A program made the position numbers and the translations under genes. The notes below the pieces were generated by a model, which worked only from the letters and a program-made list of their open reading frames with translations, was not told the DNA's origin and ran no database searches. From Lepisosteus oculatus (Eukaryota; Chordata; Actinopteri; Semionotiformes; Lepisosteidae), in assembly GCF_040954835.1 (NCBI RefSeq), contig NC_090700.1, forward strand, positions 16,783,501 to 16,847,500: a stretch of DNA of 64,000 nt. Direction: 5' to 3'. Positions 60,301-64,000 of this stretch are shown one piece after another. How positions within the stretch are numbered: the first letter of the stretch is position 1; the number at the start of each line of letters is the position of its first letter.

Positions 60301-62887
60301 CCTTTGCAGATGTATTTTCTTTTGTTCCCCGGAAAGGCTTTGCAGTGCTCTGTCATGGCAGATCTCTCTCTTGGTTGACTTGTAAATTAACTTCTGCTGT
60401 ATAGTGCGATGAATGTGTGCAACCACATTTTGGAGATTAGCTGTCACAAAGAAGTCACAGCAGCCTGACAGTAAGGTGACTCTGAAAGGACTACCTGAAT
60501 GTGCTTACTGAAATGCGTAACACAATTATGCCTGAGGCTTGACTTTGCTTTTATTCAGTGGGGTGAACATCAGTCTGCCATACTGTACAGACTCTATGAG
60601 GCTGCTCCTGTACTGTTGATTTAAACCATACCCACTGTGCTGGGCAAAGCCTGCAGCATTGAGAAAGCAACTCCATTGTGGGTCTTGCAGTTGAGTAAGA
60701 CTTTCCCGTGAAAAGGTCAGACACGAGGCATTTCCTGTAAAAAGATCATTTCACCAAGAAAGTCTTAGAAAAAGATAAAATTAAATATGCAGATCAGCCT
60801 TTTCAGTTTCCTTATTGCTAGAATTAGGGCCCTGGTATTATCCTCCTACTGATGTGCTTGGCCTTCAATGTTTGCACCTCCTCAGTGAGTCAGGCAGGCA
60901 AATTTTAAATGAATTTAATTAGGACACCCTTCTGCTTGCTGTAACACACACCAAAAAAAAAAAAACTTTCAGAATGATTCAACCCAACAGCCATTTTTGT
61001 TCTTTTTCTCTTCAAGTGGAGGTTTAGTTTTCAAGATCAATTCAGTGTTATAAAAGAGGCAATAGAAACACAAAAAAAGTTTAGAATGCACAGATGAAAT
61101 CATTTAGAATGGACACAAATTTTGTTAACTAGTTTAGAATACATAAAAGAGTCTCCTGATGCATGATAGGTAGAAATATGACTTATCTCTTCCAAAGCGC
61201 AGAAGTTTTGAGTCTGGCTTTAAGAGATCTGTGGAGGGAAATGCAAGGTTAAAGCAAAAACTAACCAATTGCTGAATGTCAATTACATCTAGACATAAGT
61301 TCCCCGGAGAACACGTTAATTTGTTGTTTTTTTTTGCTGTATCAGCATGTTGATTTTGATTAGGAAACTGCACATCTTGGACCTTTCTTCATTCAGTTTT
61401 CATGCTGCCCTTGAGAGGCTGGTGTGTCTCTTCTGTTTGCACACAGTTTGAGCAGGTTAGTATCAGTAGAAGACAGGACTTCCTCTCCAGATACAATGGA
61501 GAAGGAAGTCGGCTAATAGCTCTGCACTGAATTGCTCTTTCACCCTGACCCAGTGTTGTTGCACTCGATGTAGACCTGTGGTATTATAGAGTTAAAACAG
61601 ATTAGCAACAACAGCAACAGGATTTAGATATAGCGCACATGCTGACAAGCATAAGAAACCTGGTAAAAAAAAAACAACAATTCTCACAAAAAATACTTTT
61701 TATTTTTAAAGCAGATTTTAGAAATAAAATATGTTACAGATACGAATGTTTGGCAGCTTACAAAACTGATCACAGATCAGGAAAACTTAGTTTCTTTTAA
61801 GGAAAGAGTAGATTATTTTAGTGTGCTACTTGTTGTGTTGACTTTTTTTTGTGGAAGCTGCAGACTGCAAACAAGAAAACCTTTTTGCTTGTGGTGCCAA
61901 GCATATTAATTTTATTCTGTAGAATATCTCATACTGTATATTATAAGTGTTCTTAGAAACTGAGTGTCAATATAATGTGCAAACATATACCCAGATCCAA
62001 AAGACCCATAGACTTAAATTCTGATGATTACATCCTAAAAAGATCCCCCCCATCTTTAATTTATTTAATACATAGGATAGCAGTGTTCTACAATCTGTGG
62101 TCTGGGGAACCCTGAAGCACCTTTGAATGGTCAAGGTTGCCCATCATAAATTTCAACCTTTTAATCAACTGTGGAGAAAAAAAACACCACGCTATTACAT
62201 CAGTTATCATTACTGGAAATGGTTAGACTTGACTACTTTAGGATTTTCAACATAATCATAGTAATTGTTATATTTCAAATGAGTTTAAGTCTTCTGGGCT
62301 GCCAGTTGATAGTAATGGCTTGTAAACTTGGTCCAACAGCCAGAAGAGTTTTAGTAACGGTAATGAACAATCTGGCATGAAAAAGTATCTTTATTCAAAG
62401 GATGGCAATGTCACTTTTTAGGTCTTGTGTTTCTCTTTCGAGAAAATGATATTTTAACTACAGTATTTTGTAGCTGATGTTGATGCGATGGCATGTGCCA
62501 AACTGTCTTTTACAGAGATATCTTCTTATCCTCCTACCATTACTGAATGGATTTAGAGAGAAAAGATTGTGTGTCTTTTTTTAAGATTTCAGAGATCTCC
62601 ATAAAATCTAAAAAACCTACAAAATTCTTGGCTGTAAATCAAAACAGACTGTTCTCTCTTTCTCACTTTGCAATTTATAATTAGCCCAGTGGTCAGACAC
62701 TTCATTCCCCGTTGAATCCATGCCCTGTTATTAACTTCATAGCTGAACCAGGGCACAATATTCTAAAATACGTACCCAGAACCTTTAATATAAGTTTGGC
62801 ATCAAAGTCCATGTAAACCTAGGTTGTTCTGTAAAGTTTTATTTGAACACTAATACCACAAGCTTTAAATAACAAGAATTCCATCAC

Positions 62888-62893
62888 TTTATT
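62888..62893 (-). promoter_or_regulatory. Polyadenylation signal of the candidate antisense gene
   Basis: AATAAA on the minus strand, 56 bases past the TGA of the small ORF at 62949-63101. It supports a transcript end but is also a common word in AT-rich DNA. Confidence 0.4.
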
Positions 62894-62948
62894 TACACTG
62901 GTATTCCTGATTATATCACCATGTGGTTAATACACAAAAAAATAAACT

Positions 62949-63101
62949 TCACAAAGACACAGGGAACATTCCGGTTTCTTGGTTTTGAGGTGTCCATCCG
63001 TGATTTCTTTCCACGGAGTAGGTTTTTTTTCCACCCCGAAGAAGCCAGACCAACAGGATAAGACCGATAGCTAGGATTGTGTACACAAGCTCTTTTGGCA
63101 T
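62949..63101 (-). CDS. Candidate small single-pass membrane protein (50 aa), unrecognised
   Basis: Antisense inside FOXO1 intron 1. The frame from ATG 63101 to TGA 62949 encodes MPKELVYTILAIGLILLVWL, then LRGGKK and a polar tail ending GMFPVSL. This is an N-terminal hydrophobic helix of about 16 residues, then a basic stop-transfer cluster and a hydrophilic end. G is at -3 of the ATG. A good minus-strand acceptor (ccttgttccttttgtcag, exon starting at 63206) lies upstream and AATAAA lies at 62893-62888, so the segment looks like a terminal exon. The same frame is open further upstream with another hydrophobic stretch (GQILLTAAFLALSSLC) but hits TGA at the A-run at 63186-63192. I do not recognise a family. 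It could be a chance ORF or a decayed retrocopy. Confidence 0.4.
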   Translation of the reverse strand: MPKELVYTILAIGLILLVWLLRGGKKTYSVERNHGWTPQNQETGMFPVSL

Positions 63102-64000
63102 CTCTTGCAGAGGAGAGCAAAGTGAAGACAGTGCCAGGAAGGCTGCTGTGAGGAGAATCTGTCCATTTCCCAGCACTTTGCCCAGTTTTTTTCATGGAGC
63201 CCAAATCTGACAAAAGGAACAAGGAGGGAAGCTCAACCCCTGGCTAACAGGGTGCTGTTGCAGAGAGCGAAATAAAGAGACTTATCACATCCAAAAGGAG
63301 TGCCAATTTATCAAGTGTTACCAGAAGTTCTTGCCACTGAATGTACGGCCAGATGATGTCGTTTCACAAATGTGAGGGTTCTCCATGTGTTTGTCATTAC
63401 AGCAGAACAGCTCAGCTTATTTAATTGTGACTTTTAATCACATCAAAAATAGCATATCAACATACGGACCACTTCAGTATTGCTGTGCTGAAAATTTTAT
63501 GAACTAAAGTTTTTAACTGTGTATAACTCGTTAAATGGAACTTTTTGTAGCAATTTCTGCTGCAAAAGGAGGGATTTACTTTCATACACTCATTTACGGG
63601 ATGCTTAGTGCAAAGTTCACGTCACTCAGTATAAATATCTCATTTCTGTTTGAAAAGACTGATTTGTATTATTGTCTTTTTTTGGGGTGAGGGGACAACT
63701 CCAGTTTTCTCTTCCTCCTACAGTTTTGGTAATTAGGTAACAACCAACATGCTGAGCAAATTCACCTTGCCGTTACAGTTTTCTGCAAATGTAAGGTGCG
63801 GCTGTGTGTTTGTGGTGCACCTCAGACAGATGAACTGAGTGTCAGTATTGTCTTCTGCTCCACCTACCCAAATTGCTTAACTTCAATACCTAGTTCACAG
63901 AATTAACAAAGTGGCGGACACCTGAAAACAACAGCATTTCAGCAATTTAGAGCAAAACAGGTGACTCTTTAATGTGCTCTTCATACTGTTTTGCCTGCAA

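Larger units (their letters stand above)
34742..64000 (+). other. foxo1: FOXO1 intron 1 (incomplete)
   Basis: Over 29 kb of sequence after the exon 1 donor with no match to the expected exon 2 start (NSIRHNLSLHSKF). It holds a CpG-dense patch (38205-38400), an alternating GT/GC tract (40650-40692), (AAAAAG)n near 43540-43567, a small hairpin (51101-51127), a tRNA-SINE (56960-57375) and a candidate antisense small gene (62888-63206). The remaining stretches show only short chance ORFs. Confidence 0.8.

Overview
This is vertebrate nuclear DNA, most likely from a ray-finned fish. The genes have short coding exons with GT-AG introns, and the introns and spacers are AT-rich and sprinkled with SINEs. 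Some of these SINEs have 5S rRNA-derived heads and others have tRNA-derived heads. Four protein-coding genes can be recognised by comparing translated exons with remembered human proteins. Their order and orientation match the human 13q14 block (FOXO1-MRPS31-SLC25A15). A non-teleost fish such as gar, bowfin, sturgeon or bichir would fit the repeats, but the sequence alone does not prove it.

Layout. (1) 1-4705, + strand: the last seven coding exons of a TPTE/voltage-sensing phosphatase gene. They cover the end of the phosphatase loop and the C2 domain; earlier exons lie left of the window. (2) 7479-14319, - strand: all six coding exons of SLC25A15, the mitochondrial ornithine carrier (301 aa). 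It converges on TPTE and diverges from MRPS31. (3) 18099-24056, + strand: all seven coding exons of MRPS31 (mS31), a mitochondrial small-subunit ribosomal protein (386 aa). (4) 24057-34174: a spacer of about 10 kb with two SINE fragments and, near its right end, the FOXO1 promoter and leader. (5) 34175-34741, + strand: FOXO1 exon 1 (189 codons), which stops in the middle of the forkhead domain. (6) 34742-64000: FOXO1 intron 1, still open at the window edge, so over 29 kb long. The second coding exon is not in the window.

Functionally, SLC25A15 and MRPS31 are nuclear genes for mitochondrial proteins and are divergently arranged. FOXO1 is an AKT-controlled transcription factor, and TPTE proteins are phosphoinositide phosphatases; both connect to PI3K signalling, although their adjacency is probably inherited synteny, not an operon-like arrangement.

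No new multi-gene system is visible. The best new leads are a possible small single-pass membrane protein encoded antisense inside FOXO1 intron 1 (62888-63206), start-stop upstream ORFs in the FOXO1 leader, a SINE-like element family with a long hairpin and clear target-site duplications, and a head-to-head 5S-SINE pair inside SLC25A15.
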